A stretch of 64,000 bases of DNA from the NCBI GenBank assembly GCA_018436725.1, contig JAHDKT010000028.1:40964-104963 (forward strand). The letters run 5' to 3'. Source of the DNA: Synergistaceae bacterium (GTDB lineage Bacteria; Synergistota; Synergistia; Synergistales; Aminobacteriaceae). Below the pieces are notes generated by a model, which worked only from the letters and a program-made list of their open reading frames with translations, was not told the DNA's origin and did not search any database. The first letter of the stretch is position 1; every line of letters begins with the position of its first letter. A program made the translations under genes and the position numbers. Below are positions 15,909 through 24,931 of this stretch, piece after piece.

Positions 15909-17912
15909 ATGGCGAAAGAAGAGAATATCCGGTACGACTTTTCCCTTTTCGGCGAGATGGACTCCTATCTCTTCAGGGAGGGGAATCACTTCCGTCTGTA
16001 CGAGAAGCTCGGGGCGCACGTCGTCGACGACGGAAAGCATCGGGGGACGTACTTCGCGCTCTGGGCGCCCAACGCGCAGGAGGTCAGCGTGATCGGCGCC
16101 TTCAACGACTGGGACAGAACGCGCCACTACCTCTCCCCAAGAAAAGACAGCTCGGGAGTGTGGGAGGGCTTCGTCTCCGGCGCGGGCAAGGGGGCGCTGT
16201 ACAAGTACTCCCTCCGCTCCCGCGACGGAAGCGTCGTCGAGAAGGGCGACCCCTTCGCCGCCTTCTGGGAGATCGCGCCGAAGACGGCCTCCATCGTCTG
16301 GCCGCACGACTATACATGGAACGACGGCGAGTGGATGAAGACGAGGCGCGAACGCAACGCCCTCGACGCGCCGATGTCGATCTACGAGGTGCATGTCGGA
16401 TCGTGGCGGAGAAAGCCCGCCGAGGGTTTCCGCTCCCTCTCCTACCGCGAGCTGGGGCACGAACTCGGCGAGTACGTCCGGTCGGCCGGCTTCACGCACG
16501 TCGAGCTGCTCCCCGTGATGGAACACCCCTTCTACGGCTCCTGGGGGTACCAGACGCTGGGCTACTTCGCGCCCACCAGTCGCTACGGAACGCCCGAGGA
16601 CTTCATGTACATGGTGGACGTGCTCCACCAGATGGGCGTCGGCATCATCCTCGACTGGGTACCGTCGCACTTCCCCGACGACGCGTACGGAATCGCCCGT
16701 TTCGACGGCACGTGCCTCTACGAGCACGAGGATCCCCGCAAGGGGTACCAGCCTGACTGGGGGAGCCAAATCTTCAACTTCGGCCGCAACGAGGTGCGCG
16801 AGTTCCTGATCAGCAGCGCCTTCTGCTGGCTCGACCGCTTTCACGCGGACGGCCTCCGGGTGGACGCCGTCGCGTCGATGCTCTACCTCGACTACTCGCG
16901 CAGGGCGGGGGAGTGGATTCCGAACAAGTTCGGCGGCAGGGAGAACCTTGAGGCCGTCGACTTCCTGAAAAAGCTCAACGAAGCCGTGTACAAAGAGTTC
17001 CCCGACGTCCAGACCATCGCCGAGGAGTCCACGGCGTGGCCCATGGTGACGCGTCCCACCTTCCTCGGAGGCCTCGGCTTCGGTATGAAGTGGAACATGG
17101 GGTGGATGCACGATATCCTTGAGTATATGCGGAAGGATCCGGTCTACCGGAAGTACAACCACAACAAGATCACCTTCAGCATCATGTACGCCTTCACCGA
17201 GAACTTCCTGCTCCCCTTCTCCCACGACGAGGTGGTCCACGGCAAGGGCTCCATGCTGGGCAAGATGCCGGGCGACGAATGGCAACAGTACGCCAACCTC
17301 AGGCTGCTCTACGGGTATTTTTTCGCCCATCCGGGAAAAAAACTGCTCTTCATGGGGAGCGAGTTCGGTCAGGGGAGAGAGTGGAACCACGACGACAGTC
17401 TCTTCTGGGATCTCCTGCACTCGCCCCGTCACCATGGGATGCTGCACTGGGTGAAGGACCTCAACCGCGTCTACAGGAGCGAGGCCGCGCTCCACGGGCG
17501 GGACTTCTCTCCGGAAGGGTTCCAGTGGTGCGATTTGTCCGACTGGGAGCAGAGCATCGTCTCCTTCGTCCGGAAGAGCGCGGGCGGGGATATGGTCTTC
17601 GCTGTCTGCAACTTCACTCCGGTGCCGCGTTTCGGTTACCGCATCTCCGTCCCCCGGGGGGGGAGATGGAGCGAACTGCTCAACAGCGATGCGGCGGAGT
17701 ACGGGGGAAGCGGCGTCGGTAACTTCGGCGGAGTGCTGTCCGAGCCGCTGCCGGACTCCTCGTGGCATTCGCTGACGCTTGCGCTGCCGCCGCTGGGGAT
17801 GCTCCTCTTCAAGCTGGAACGGCCGGAGGCTCTTCCGGAGTCCGTCGCGGCGAAACGGCCGGAAGAGACGAACCGCCCGCATGCGGAAACGGAGCGCGGC
17901 GGGAAGAACTAG
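15909..17912 (+). CDS. glgB: 1,4-alpha-glucan branching enzyme
   Basis: A 667-residue GH13 enzyme that introduces alpha-1,6 branches into glycogen. Domain order: CBM48-like N-terminal beta-sandwich (TYFALWAPNAQEVSVIGAFNDW), then a TIM barrel with DWVPSHFPDDAYG, the nucleophile Asp in DGLRVDAVASMLYLDYS, the acid/base Glu in TIAEESTAW and the third acid in FSHDEVVHGKGS, then the C-terminal all-beta domain. Length fits the shorter GlgB group. Start ATG 15909 follows AGAAGGAGGAACGACA. No other glycogen genes are adjacent, so glgB is scattered here. A 13-bp perfect hairpin follows the stop. Confidence 0.95.
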   Translation: MAKEENIRYDFSLFGEMDSYLFREGNHFRLYEKLGAHVVDDGKHRGTYFALWAPNAQEVSVIGAFNDWDRTRHYLSPRKDSSGVWEGFVSGAGKGALYKYSLRSRDGSVVEKGDPFAAFWEIAPKTASIVWPHDYTWNDGEWMKTRRERNALDAPMSIYEVHVGSWRRKPAEGFRSLSYRELGHELGEYVRSAGFTHVELLPVMEHPFYGSWGYQTLGYFAPTSRYGTPEDFMYMVDVLHQMGVGIILDWVPSHFPDDAYGIARFDGTCLYEHEDPRKGYQPDWGSQIFNFGRNEVREFLISSAFCWLDRFHADGLRVDAVASMLYLDYSRRAGEWIPNKFGGRENLEAVDFLKKLNEAVYKEFPDVQTIAEESTAWPMVTRPTFLGGLGFGMKWNMGWMHDILEYMRKDPVYRKYNHNKITFSIMYAFTENFLLPFSHDEVVHGKGSMLGKMPGDEWQQYANLRLLYGYFFAHPGKKLLFMGSEFGQGREWNHDDSLFWDLLHSPRHHGMLHWVKDLNRVYRSEAALHGRDFSPEGFQWCDLSDWEQSIVSFVRKSAGGDMVFAVCNFTPVPRFGYRISVPRGGRWSELLNSDAAEYGGSGVGNFGGVLSEPLPDSSWHSLTLALPPLGMLLFKLERPEALPESVAAKRPEETNRPHAETERGGKN

Positions 17913-17922
17913 CGGAACGGTC

Positions 17923-17959
17923 GAAGGGGAGGGGGGTAAACTCGCTCCCCCTCCCCTTC
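17923..17959. terminator. Perfect 13-bp hairpin between convergent genes
   Basis: GAAGGGGAGGGGG pairs fully with CCCCCTCCCCTTC around an 11-base loop. There is no U-tract on either side, so it may act as a transcript-end stabiliser or pause site rather than a classic terminator. Confidence 0.55.
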
Positions 17960-17969
17960 GCTAAAAAGC

Positions 17970-19226
17970 TTATGCGCCCGCCAGGGAGAGCACGGCCCCG
18001 AGGATCACGTTCACGCCCTTCGCGATCTGCTCGTAGTCGGTCCACTCCTCAGGGCAGTGGCTCCGCCCCCCCTTGCTGGGGACGAAGACCAGCCCGACGT
18101 CGGTAATCCCCGCCATGATCATCGCGTCGTGTCCTGCGCCGCTCTGCATGCTCCTCATCGAGTAGCCGCGTTTCTTCGCCTCTTCCGTGAAAAGGCCGAC
18201 GATCTCCTCCGACATGTGTACCGGCGCGACGGTGATCTTCTCCGTGATGGACGTTCGCACGCCGTGCTTCGTCTCCATCTCCTTCAGGAACGCGCCGAGC
18301 GAGGAGACGAGCCCGGTCACTTTTTCGTTGTTCACCGAGCGAATGTCGACCGTGAAAAAGACCCTCCCCGGAACGATGTTCGCCCCTCCGGGAAAGACCT
18401 CCATCCTCCCGATCGTCCCCACGGTACCCTCGCCCGCCTCCCGCGCCGCCCTATCCAGAAAGAGCGCCGTCTCGGACGCCGCGAGGAGCGCGTTCGCCCG
18501 CATATCCATCGGCGTGGTCCCGGCATGGTCCGGTCTGCCGAGGATCTCCACTTCCTGCTGCGTGATGCCGACGATCGTCTTCACGATGCCCACGTCCAGT
18601 CCTTCGGCCTCCAGGATGGGCCCCTGCTCGATGTGCAGCTCGATGAAAGCCTTCAGGCTCCCCTTCGGACGGACCGCCTCGCCGATCCTGTCCGGGTCGA
18701 AGCCGAAGGAGTGCATCGCCTCCGCCGCGGAAATCCCGTCGCGGTCCTTGAATGTGTCGAGCTGCTCGCGGGAGACGCGCCCCGTCATCGCCCGGCTGCC
18801 GTAGAGGCCGCCGCCGAAACGCGCTCCCTCTTCCTCCACGAGGGCGGCGAACTCAAGAGGGTACTCCGTTTCGACGCCGTGCTCGTGGAGCGTGCGCGCT
18901 ATCTCCAGCCCCATCACGACGCCCGCCGGGCCGTCGAAGTCGCCGCCGTTCTTCACCGAGTCGAAGTGCGACCCGATCATTATGGCCGGAGCGTCCGCGC
19001 GCTTCCCGGCCCTTCTGCCGAAGAGGCTGCCCGCCGCGTCCTCGTACGTGGAAAGGCCGGCCTCCTCCATGCGCGCCCGGATGTACTCCCTCGTCTTCTT
19101 GTCCTCCTCCGAAAAGGAGTGCCGCGTCATCCCCCGTCCCGGAGAGGCCGTGAACGCCGCCATGGCTTCCAGATCCTTCCGGATGCGCTCCGTCCGTGCC
19201 GAGATGGTTTTTCCTGCTGTATTCAT
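17970..19226 (-). CDS. M20 family carbamoylase/allantoate-type amidohydrolase
   Basis: A 418-residue Zn-dependent amidase of the hydantoinase/carbamoylase group. Metal motifs: GSHFDSVKNGGDFDGPAGV (His, then bridging Asp), VEEEGARFGGG (catalytic Glu) and ELHIEQGPILE; a C-terminal His sits in GAGHDAMIMA. The sugar-face dimerisation lid segment GRPDHAGTTPMDMRANAL is characteristic of allantoate amidohydrolase and N-carbamoyl-L-amino-acid hydrolase. Members release ammonia and CO2 from ureido acids; the exact substrate is open. It is the third gene of a tight operon: start 4 bases after the exporter gene, which itself follows an aldo/keto reductase. Confidence 0.85.
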   Translation of the reverse strand: MNTAGKTISARTERIRKDLEAMAAFTASPGRGMTRHSFSEEDKKTREYIRARMEEAGLSTYEDAAGSLFGRRAGKRADAPAIMIGSHFDSVKNGGDFDGPAGVVMGLEIARTLHEHGVETEYPLEFAALVEEEGARFGGGLYGSRAMTGRVSREQLDTFKDRDGISAAEAMHSFGFDPDRIGEAVRPKGSLKAFIELHIEQGPILEAEGLDVGIVKTIVGITQQEVEILGRPDHAGTTPMDMRANALLAASETALFLDRAAREAGEGTVGTIGRMEVFPGGANIVPGRVFFTVDIRSVNNEKVTGLVSSLGAFLKEMETKHGVRTSITEKITVAPVHMSEEIVGLFTEEAKKRGYSMRSMQSGAGHDAMIMAGITDVGLVFVPSKGGRSHCPEEWTDYEQIAKGVNVILGAVLSLAGA

Positions 19227-19230
19227 TTTT

Positions 19231-20100
19231 CTAACTCTCCTTCGAGGCGAGAAAGATCCCCGCCAGAATAAGCCCTCCTCCGAGGACCTTGAGTGCGGTA
19301 ATCGGCTCTCTTAGGAAGAGCGCCGCGAGCAGAGAACTGCCGACGGGCTCCCCCAGCAGGCAGAGCGCGACGGTTCCGCCCGTCAGCCAGCGGAGCGCCC
19401 AGTTGTAGCTCGAATGCCCCAGCAGCTGCGGCACGAGCGCCATGAGGAAGAACGCGCTCCACGTCCCCCCCGTGTAGCCTGCGACGGGAAGACCGAATGC
19501 GAGCACGACGATCCAGAGAACGACGGCCGCGGTGCCGTAGTTCAGCGTCACGTAGCTCCCCAGCGAGATGCGCGGCCTGACCTTCCGGCCGAAGAGAATG
19601 TACAGAGCGGCGAAGAAGCTCCCTTGGAGCGCGAGGAAGTTCCCCCACAGCGCGGACCACCCCAGAGCGAAGTCGCCCCAGCTGATGACGACGGCTCCCG
19701 GAAGCGCCAGCAGCAGCCCCTTCTTCAGCGACGGGGAGAACGGGTCTCCCGTCAGGAGGGGTGAGAGCAACCCCGTCCACAGCGGGATCGCGTTCACGAT
19801 GACCACGCTGCTGGCCACGGAGGTGTAAAAGAGCGAGGAGATCCACGTGGCGAAGTGCAGTGCGAGGAAGACGCCCGAGGCGACGCCGCGAAGGATGTCG
19901 CTCCTGTCGAGAGAGGAGATCTCGCGCACCGCCCGCCGCGCCGTGAAGGGGAGCAGAAAGAGCGTCGCCAGTCCGACCCTGTAGGCGGCGATGACGAGCG
20001 GGGGCGCTTCGGCCATCCGTGCGAAGATTGCTCCCGTCGAAATCGCGAAGACCCCCAGCGAAAGGACGAACCACGGCGAAACGGGCGGCCTGTCGTTCAT
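19231..20100 (-). CDS. EamA/DMT-family transporter
   Basis: A 289-residue protein with about ten hydrophobic helices in two EamA repeats, the drug/metabolite transporter topology. Recognisable elements: the first repeat begins SLGVFAISTGAIFARMAEAPPL and the second is around WGNFLALQGSFFAALYILFGRK, ending with GGLILAGIFLASKES. Family members export amino acids or other small metabolites, but the substrate cannot be read from sequence. It lies between the reductase and amidase genes, with gaps of 7 and 4 bases, so translation is probably coupled. Confidence 0.85.
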   Translation of the reverse strand: MNDRPPVSPWFVLSLGVFAISTGAIFARMAEAPPLVIAAYRVGLATLFLLPFTARRAVREISSLDRSDILRGVASGVFLALHFATWISSLFYTSVASSVVIVNAIPLWTGLLSPLLTGDPFSPSLKKGLLLALPGAVVISWGDFALGWSALWGNFLALQGSFFAALYILFGRKVRPRISLGSYVTLNYGTAAVVLWIVVLAFGLPVAGYTGGTWSAFFLMALVPQLLGHSSYNWALRWLTGGTVALCLLGEPVGSSLLAALFLREPITALKVLGGGLILAGIFLASKES

Positions 20101-20107
20101 GGCGCGC

Positions 20108-21133
20108 CTACTCCTTCGAGTTCCGGTGTTCGAGGTAGAGTTCGTAGTGCTTCTTCAGCATCGCCGGAATCGGCAGCGTGTAGGGGCAGCGGGTGACGCA
20201 GACGCCGCACTCCGTGCAGTTGGGGACGGTGTCCAGGTTCGCCGCCGCGAAGCCGGAGGCCACCTTCGGCGACATCCTGCTCGCCAACAGGGGGTAGATC
20301 ATGCCGCCGGTGATGGCGACGCCGAAGGGACAGGGCTGGCAGTACTCGCAGCGGCGGCAGAACTCCCCTCCCAGTTCGCTCTTTATCCGCGCCATCTCCT
20401 CGAAGTCTTTCCCGGAGGCGTTGTTCGGCGCGTCGTAGAACGAGACGACCTGTTCCACGGACTCCGCGGAGTCGTACCCGGGGATGGGGAAGAGGTCGGC
20501 GTGGGAGCGCAGGTATTTGAAGGCCAGCGCGGCGTCGGTGATCGCGCCGCCCGCGAAGGGCTTCATGGCGAGAATCGCGACGCCGAGTTCGCGGGCGAGG
20601 GGGTGGAGCGCGTCGGCGGCCTCGGTCTCGATGAAGTTGAACGGGAACTGGATGGAGACGAAGTCTCCCGTCCGGATCAGCTTCATCGCCATCGGAATGC
20701 TGTGCGACGAGACGCCGATGAAGCGCACCTTCCCGGCTCGCTGCGCGGCGAGCGCCGCTTCCATCGCGCCGCCGGGAGCGTAGATCACCTCCCGGTCCTT
20801 CTCCTGGGCGACCTGGTGGAACTGGAAAAGGTCGACATAGTCGGTCTTCAGGCGCTTCAGGCTCAGGTCGATATGCTCCGCGACGCTCTTTCCGTCGCGC
20901 TTCATGCTCTTGGTGGCCAGGAAAATCTTGTCGCGGACCGGGGAGAGCGCCCGTCCGATCTTCTCTTCGCTGTCGTGATACAGGTTCGCCGTGTCGAAAA
21001 GCGTGATCCCCCTGTCGAATGCTGTCCTGAGCACCCGCTCGGCCTCGTCGAACGTGAGGCGGATGACGGGGATGGCTCCGAAGCCGAGTTCGGAGACGGA
21101 GACGCCGGTTTTGCCGAACGGAAGATACTTCAT
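20108..21133 (-). CDS. Aldo/keto reductase with C-terminal 4Fe-4S ferredoxin domain
   Basis: A 341-residue fusion. The barrel carries the AKR catalytic set: Asp and Tyr in LFDTANLYHDSEE, Lys in LATKSMKRDG and His in FQFHQVAQEK. The C-terminal 90 residues carry two cysteine clusters (CRRCEYCQPCPFGV and CTECGVCVTRCPYTLPIP), predicting bound iron-sulfur clusters and electron exchange with ferredoxin. Such fusions are common in anaerobes. I place the start at ATG 21133 because the AAGGAG just upstream sits at ideal spacing; an ATG 18 bases earlier lacks a ribosome site. It is the first gene of the three-gene operon. Confidence 0.87.
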   Translation of the reverse strand: MKYLPFGKTGVSVSELGFGAIPVIRLTFDEAERVLRTAFDRGITLFDTANLYHDSEEKIGRALSPVRDKIFLATKSMKRDGKSVAEHIDLSLKRLKTDYVDLFQFHQVAQEKDREVIYAPGGAMEAALAAQRAGKVRFIGVSSHSIPMAMKLIRTGDFVSIQFPFNFIETEAADALHPLARELGVAILAMKPFAGGAITDAALAFKYLRSHADLFPIPGYDSAESVEQVVSFYDAPNNASGKDFEEMARIKSELGGEFCRRCEYCQPCPFGVAITGGMIYPLLASRMSPKVASGFAAANLDTVPNCTECGVCVTRCPYTLPIPAMLKKHYELYLEHRNSKE

Positions 21134-21246
21134 TTGTGTCAGCTCCTTCATGCGGAATGTTTTTCCGACTCTTTCGCCTTCAAGAATACCAGAGAACGGG
21201 GGAGTTCGAAAGAGCGCGCCGAGAAGCTCCTCGCGGTATTTTTTTC

Positions 21247-21275
21247 TTGAAGCTTAAGTATGCTCGTGGTAAAGT
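21247..21275 (+). promoter_or_regulatory. Putative promoter of the AlkD-like gene
   Basis: TTGAAG (21247-21252), 17 bases, TAAAGT (21270-21275). Confidence 0.45.
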
Positions 21276-21321
21276 TTTCGTGAGAATGTGCGTCGAAAAA
21301 TACGGAAAGAGAGTGGTCTCC

Positions 21322-22032
21322 ATGGATCCCGTGATCGAGGAACTCCGAAAAGAATTCGCGGCGCTCGCCGACGAAGAGATCCGCCGGAGCGGCCGGCGTT
21401 TCTTCAAGGAGAACGTGAACCTGTACGGCATAAAGACCGCCGTCGGCACGAAGATTGCCAAAGAGTATTTTAAAAAGCTCAAGGGAAGGGCGAAAGCGGA
21501 TATTTTCGCTCTTTGCGAGGAACTTTGGAAATCGGGTATGATGGAAGAGTCGTTCGTCGCCTGCAACTGGTCGTACGCCCTCCGCAAGGAGTACGCCGAA
21601 GAAGACTTCGCCGTCTTCGAGCGTTGGGTTTCCGAGTACGTCGACAACTGGGCCTCCTGCGACACACTCTGCAACCACACCGTCGGCGCATTCATCGAGA
21701 CTTTCCCGCAGTATGTGGACCGGATGAAGGAGTGGACGGCCTCGGAGAACCGGTGGGTACGCAGAGCGTCGGCCGTATCGCTGATCGTTCCCGCGCGGAA
21801 CGGACTCTTCCTCGACGACGTCTTCGACATCGCCGAGAGATTGCTGCACGACACCGACGACCTCGTGCGGAAGGGGTACGGATGGCTGCTCAAGGCAAGC
21901 TGCGAGAAGCACGAGGACGAGGTCTACCGCTATGTTCTGAGCAGAAAGGACGTCATGCCGAGGACCGCGCTGCGCTATGCGATAGAAAAGATGTCCCGGG
22001 AGAAAAAGATAGAGGCGATGAAACGGTCGTAA
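21322..22032 (+). CDS. DNA alkylation repair protein (AlkD-like HEAT-repeat glycosylase)
   Basis: A 236-residue all-helical protein built of HEAT-like repeats, matching the AlkD/AlkC superfamily. Diagnostic stretches are the helix RRFFKENVNLYGIKT, VDNWASCDTLCNHTVGAF (with the conserved Trp and Asp) and ENRWVRRASAVSLIVPAR, which provides the conserved Arg. AlkD excises bulky or cationic alkylated bases without base flipping. Start: ATG 21322 gives the family N-terminus; an ATG at 21286 in frame is an alternative. It stands alone between an operon on the other strand and the kinase pair. Confidence 0.85.
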   Translation: MDPVIEELRKEFAALADEEIRRSGRRFFKENVNLYGIKTAVGTKIAKEYFKKLKGRAKADIFALCEELWKSGMMEESFVACNWSYALRKEYAEEDFAVFERWVSEYVDNWASCDTLCNHTVGAFIETFPQYVDRMKEWTASENRWVRRASAVSLIVPARNGLFLDDVFDIAERLLHDTDDLVRKGYGWLLKASCEKHEDEVYRYVLSRKDVMPRTALRYAIEKMSREKKIEAMKRS

Positions 22033-22138
22033 GCCGCATCGCGACGTTTTCGGATCGTTGCGGCGCGCCGGCGAACATGGCGAGGCGACTGCATGGCGCA
22101 GTATCGCTCTCTCTTCGACGTGAATTTGTCGGGAGTAT

Positions 22139-24931
22139 ATGAAAGCTCCTATGGAATCGAACCCGAAAGCGAGCTGGAAGAAGACGATGGGAAAACAACC
22201 GACTGTTGCGGAGTTGCGGAAGCGGATCGCGGATCTCGAGGAGAGAGTGCACCGGGAGAAACTCGCGGAGGAGACGCTGCGGGAACAGGAGATGCGGTAC
22301 CGCGCCATCGTCGATCAGGCGACGAGCGACGCCCTGCTGGTGCACGATTTTCAAGGGCGTTTTCTCGAGGTCAACCGGCGTGCGTGCGAGAGTCTCGGGT
22401 ACTCGAAGGAAGAGCTTCTTCGAATGTCCGTGACCGATATAGAACTCGACTTCGATTTGAAGAGCGCTCAAGCGGAGTGGTCCAAAATCGAACCGGGAGT
22501 TCCCTTTACCCTGTACGGGCATCAAAAACGCAAGGACGGTTCCGTCTTCCCGGTGGAAATCCATTTCGGCTGTTCGGTGTGGAACGGGGAGAAGCTCTTT
22601 CTCGGCCTGGTCCGCGATATTACGGAACGCAGAATGGCGGAAGAGGCTTTGCGTGAAAGCGAAGAGCGTTTTCGGAGCATCGTGGAAGGCGCTCCGGACG
22701 CCATTTTCATACAGAGCGACAGAAGATTCGCCTACGTGAACCCTGCAGCATGCCGACTCTTCGGCGCCGCTTCGGCGGACGCACTGATAGGATCTCCTGT
22801 TTTCGACCGCATCCACCCTCGGTACCATCGGTTGGCCGGTGAGAGAATGCGTCTTCTGAACGAAGAGCGCCGTTCTCTGCGCGAACGTGTCGAGTTGCGT
22901 TTCCTCCGGATGGACATGAGCGAAGTGTGGGTCGAAACCAGCGGAGAGCCCATTTTCTACCAGGGAAAGCACGGGGCGCTCGGCTTCGCCCGCGATATAA
23001 CCTGGCGAAAACAGGCGGAGGAAGCGCTGCGGGAGAGCGAAGAACGTTTCCGCAGTATTTTTCGCGACAACCTTTCCGCGATGTTTCTGCTCGATCCCGC
23101 CACAGGACGCTTTCTCGACGTCAACAGCGCGTGCGGCAACTTCTACGGCCGTTCAAGAGAAGATCTTTTGACCATGCATATTCAGGATATCGGTCTTCAT
23201 GGCGGCGAGGCGCTCGGCGAGATGCACGCAACAGCTTCCGGCACGCAGAATCGTTTCGAGTCAAGACATCGTTTGGCCGACGGCTCCGTCCGTGACGTCG
23301 AGGTCTTCACCAGTACAATATGCACCTACGGCGCCTGCGTGCTCTACTGCATCGTCAACGACATCTCCGAGAAGAGGTCCGCACAGCGTCAGGTACGCCT
23401 CCTCGGCAGGGCTGTGGAACAGAATTCCGAGAGCATCATCATCACCGACCACCGGGGCGCTATAGAGTATGTCAACCCTGCCTTTACCCGCTCCACGGGG
23501 TACGCTCCGGATGAGGTGGCCGGAAGAAATCCGCGCATGCTCAAGTCCGGAGCGCAGGGCGAGGCGTTCTATAGAAATCTGTGGCGGACCATTCTTTCCG
23601 GGGAGACGTGGAGGGGAGAGATGCACAACAGAAGGAAGAACGGCGAACTCTTCTGGGAAGACGTCGCAATCTCTCCGATTTTCGACGACACCGGATCGAT
23701 TTCGCATTTCATCGCGATCAAGGAGGATATCACCGAACGGAAGCGCCTGATGGAGTCGCTCGTACAGGCAAAGGAGAAAGCGGAGGAGAGCGATCGCCTG
23801 AAGACGGCTTTTCTCCAGAATATTTCGCACGAGATACGGACCCCGATGAACGGAATACTTGGCTTTCTCAAGTTGCTCGAGATGCCTGCGCTCGACGACG
23901 ACGAACGGAGCGAATATATCCGTATCGTCAACCAGAGCGGGCAAAGGCTTCTGGGTACGATCAACGACATCATAGAGTTGTCCAGGATCGAAGCGGGGCG
24001 AACGGATGTGCGCATGGAGACCGTCGACGTCGAACAGATCATGCTTTTTCACTACGCCTTCTTCAAGCCGCAGGCCGAGGAGAAGGGGCTTGTCCTTTCG
24101 TTGGAGAAACATCTTCGCGGAGAGGAGGCGCTGCTCCGTACCGACAAGAAGAAGCTGGACAGCATTTTGATCAGTCTTCTGGGGAACGCCCTCAAATTCA
24201 CCGGTAAAGGGGGCGTCGAATTCGGCAATCGGATCGAAGGCTCCGAACTGCACTTCTATGTGCGAGACAGCGGCGCGGGAATTCCCGGAGACCGTATCGA
24301 GGTGATCTTCGAGCGGTTCATGCAGGCCGATTCAAGCATCGCTCGCCCGTACGAAGGATGCGGTCTGGGGCTCACTATCGCGAAGGCCAACGTAGAATCC
24401 CTCGGCGGAAGGATACGGGTTAATTCCGAACCGGGGAAGGGGAGCACATTCAGTTTTTCTATACCGTACCTCCCGGTCTCCCCGGATACCTTCTTCTCCG
24501 AGGCGCCCGGTACGGACGAGATCGAAGAAGGTCCTCTCATCCTGATAGCCGAGGATGACCCCATCAGCTTCCGCCTTATGGAATCGGTGTTGAAAAAAGC
24601 AGGGTACTCCCTGTTGCACGCCGTCGACGGGGAGGAGGCGCTGCGCGCCGCGAGCGAGCATCCCGGCCTGGCGCTCGTCCTGATGGATCTCAAGATGCCT
24701 CGGATGAACGGCTTCGAGGCCACGCGGAGAATCAGGCGCATCAATAAAGACATTCCGATCATCGCACAGAGCGCGTATGCATTTCCGGATGACCGCCACA
24801 AGGCGCTGGAGGCCGGCTGCGACGACTACCTTGTCAAGCCCGTCGATCGGGCCTCCCTGCTCATGACGGTAAGGCGCTACTGCGGTGAGAAAGGAGGCGG
24901 GAAGGAGGATGCGGGAGAAAGAAGAACTTGA
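22139..24931 (+). CDS. Hybrid sensor histidine kinase: four PAS domains, kinase, receiver
   Basis: A 930-residue cytosolic-looking protein with no membrane helix. Order: N-terminal coiled coil (about 20-50), PAS1 (55-170), PAS2 (175-295), PAS3 (300-420), PAS4 (425-545), HisKA with FLQNISHEIRTPMNGILGF, HATPase_c with LLGNALKFT, RDSGAGIP and GCGLGLTIAK, then a receiver domain (LILIAEDD... with the phospho-Asp in VLMDLKMPRMNG). All catalytic residues are intact, unlike the kinase at the left edge. The final 23 bases overlap the start of a paralogous kinase, which implies co-translation. The signal is unknown; each PAS may bind haem, flavin or a ligand. The start could also be the ATG at 22151 or 22187. 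Confidence 0.9.
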   Translation: MKAPMESNPKASWKKTMGKQPTVAELRKRIADLEERVHREKLAEETLREQEMRYRAIVDQATSDALLVHDFQGRFLEVNRRACESLGYSKEELLRMSVTDIELDFDLKSAQAEWSKIEPGVPFTLYGHQKRKDGSVFPVEIHFGCSVWNGEKLFLGLVRDITERRMAEEALRESEERFRSIVEGAPDAIFIQSDRRFAYVNPAACRLFGAASADALIGSPVFDRIHPRYHRLAGERMRLLNEERRSLRERVELRFLRMDMSEVWVETSGEPIFYQGKHGALGFARDITWRKQAEEALRESEERFRSIFRDNLSAMFLLDPATGRFLDVNSACGNFYGRSREDLLTMHIQDIGLHGGEALGEMHATASGTQNRFESRHRLADGSVRDVEVFTSTICTYGACVLYCIVNDISEKRSAQRQVRLLGRAVEQNSESIIITDHRGAIEYVNPAFTRSTGYAPDEVAGRNPRMLKSGAQGEAFYRNLWRTILSGETWRGEMHNRRKNGELFWEDVAISPIFDDTGSISHFIAIKEDITERKRLMESLVQAKEKAEESDRLKTAFLQNISHEIRTPMNGILGFLKLLEMPALDDDERSEYIRIVNQSGQRLLGTINDIIELSRIEAGRTDVRMETVDVEQIMLFHYAFFKPQAEEKGLVLSLEKHLRGEEALLRTDKKKLDSILISLLGNALKFTGKGGVEFGNRIEGSELHFYVRDSGAGIPGDRIEVIFERFMQADSSIARPYEGCGLGLTIAKANVESLGGRIRVNSEPGKGSTFSFSIPYLPVSPDTFFSEAPGTDEIEEGPLILIAEDDPISFRLMESVLKKAGYSLLHAVDGEEALRAASEHPGLALVLMDLKMPRMNGFEATRRIRRINKDIPIIAQSAYAFPDDRHKALEAGCDDYLVKPVDRASLLMTVRRYCGEKGGGKEDAGERRT

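Noticed and set aside
18057..19271. 404-codon plus-strand frame
   Set aside because: Antisense to the M20 amidase; composition only, no motif.
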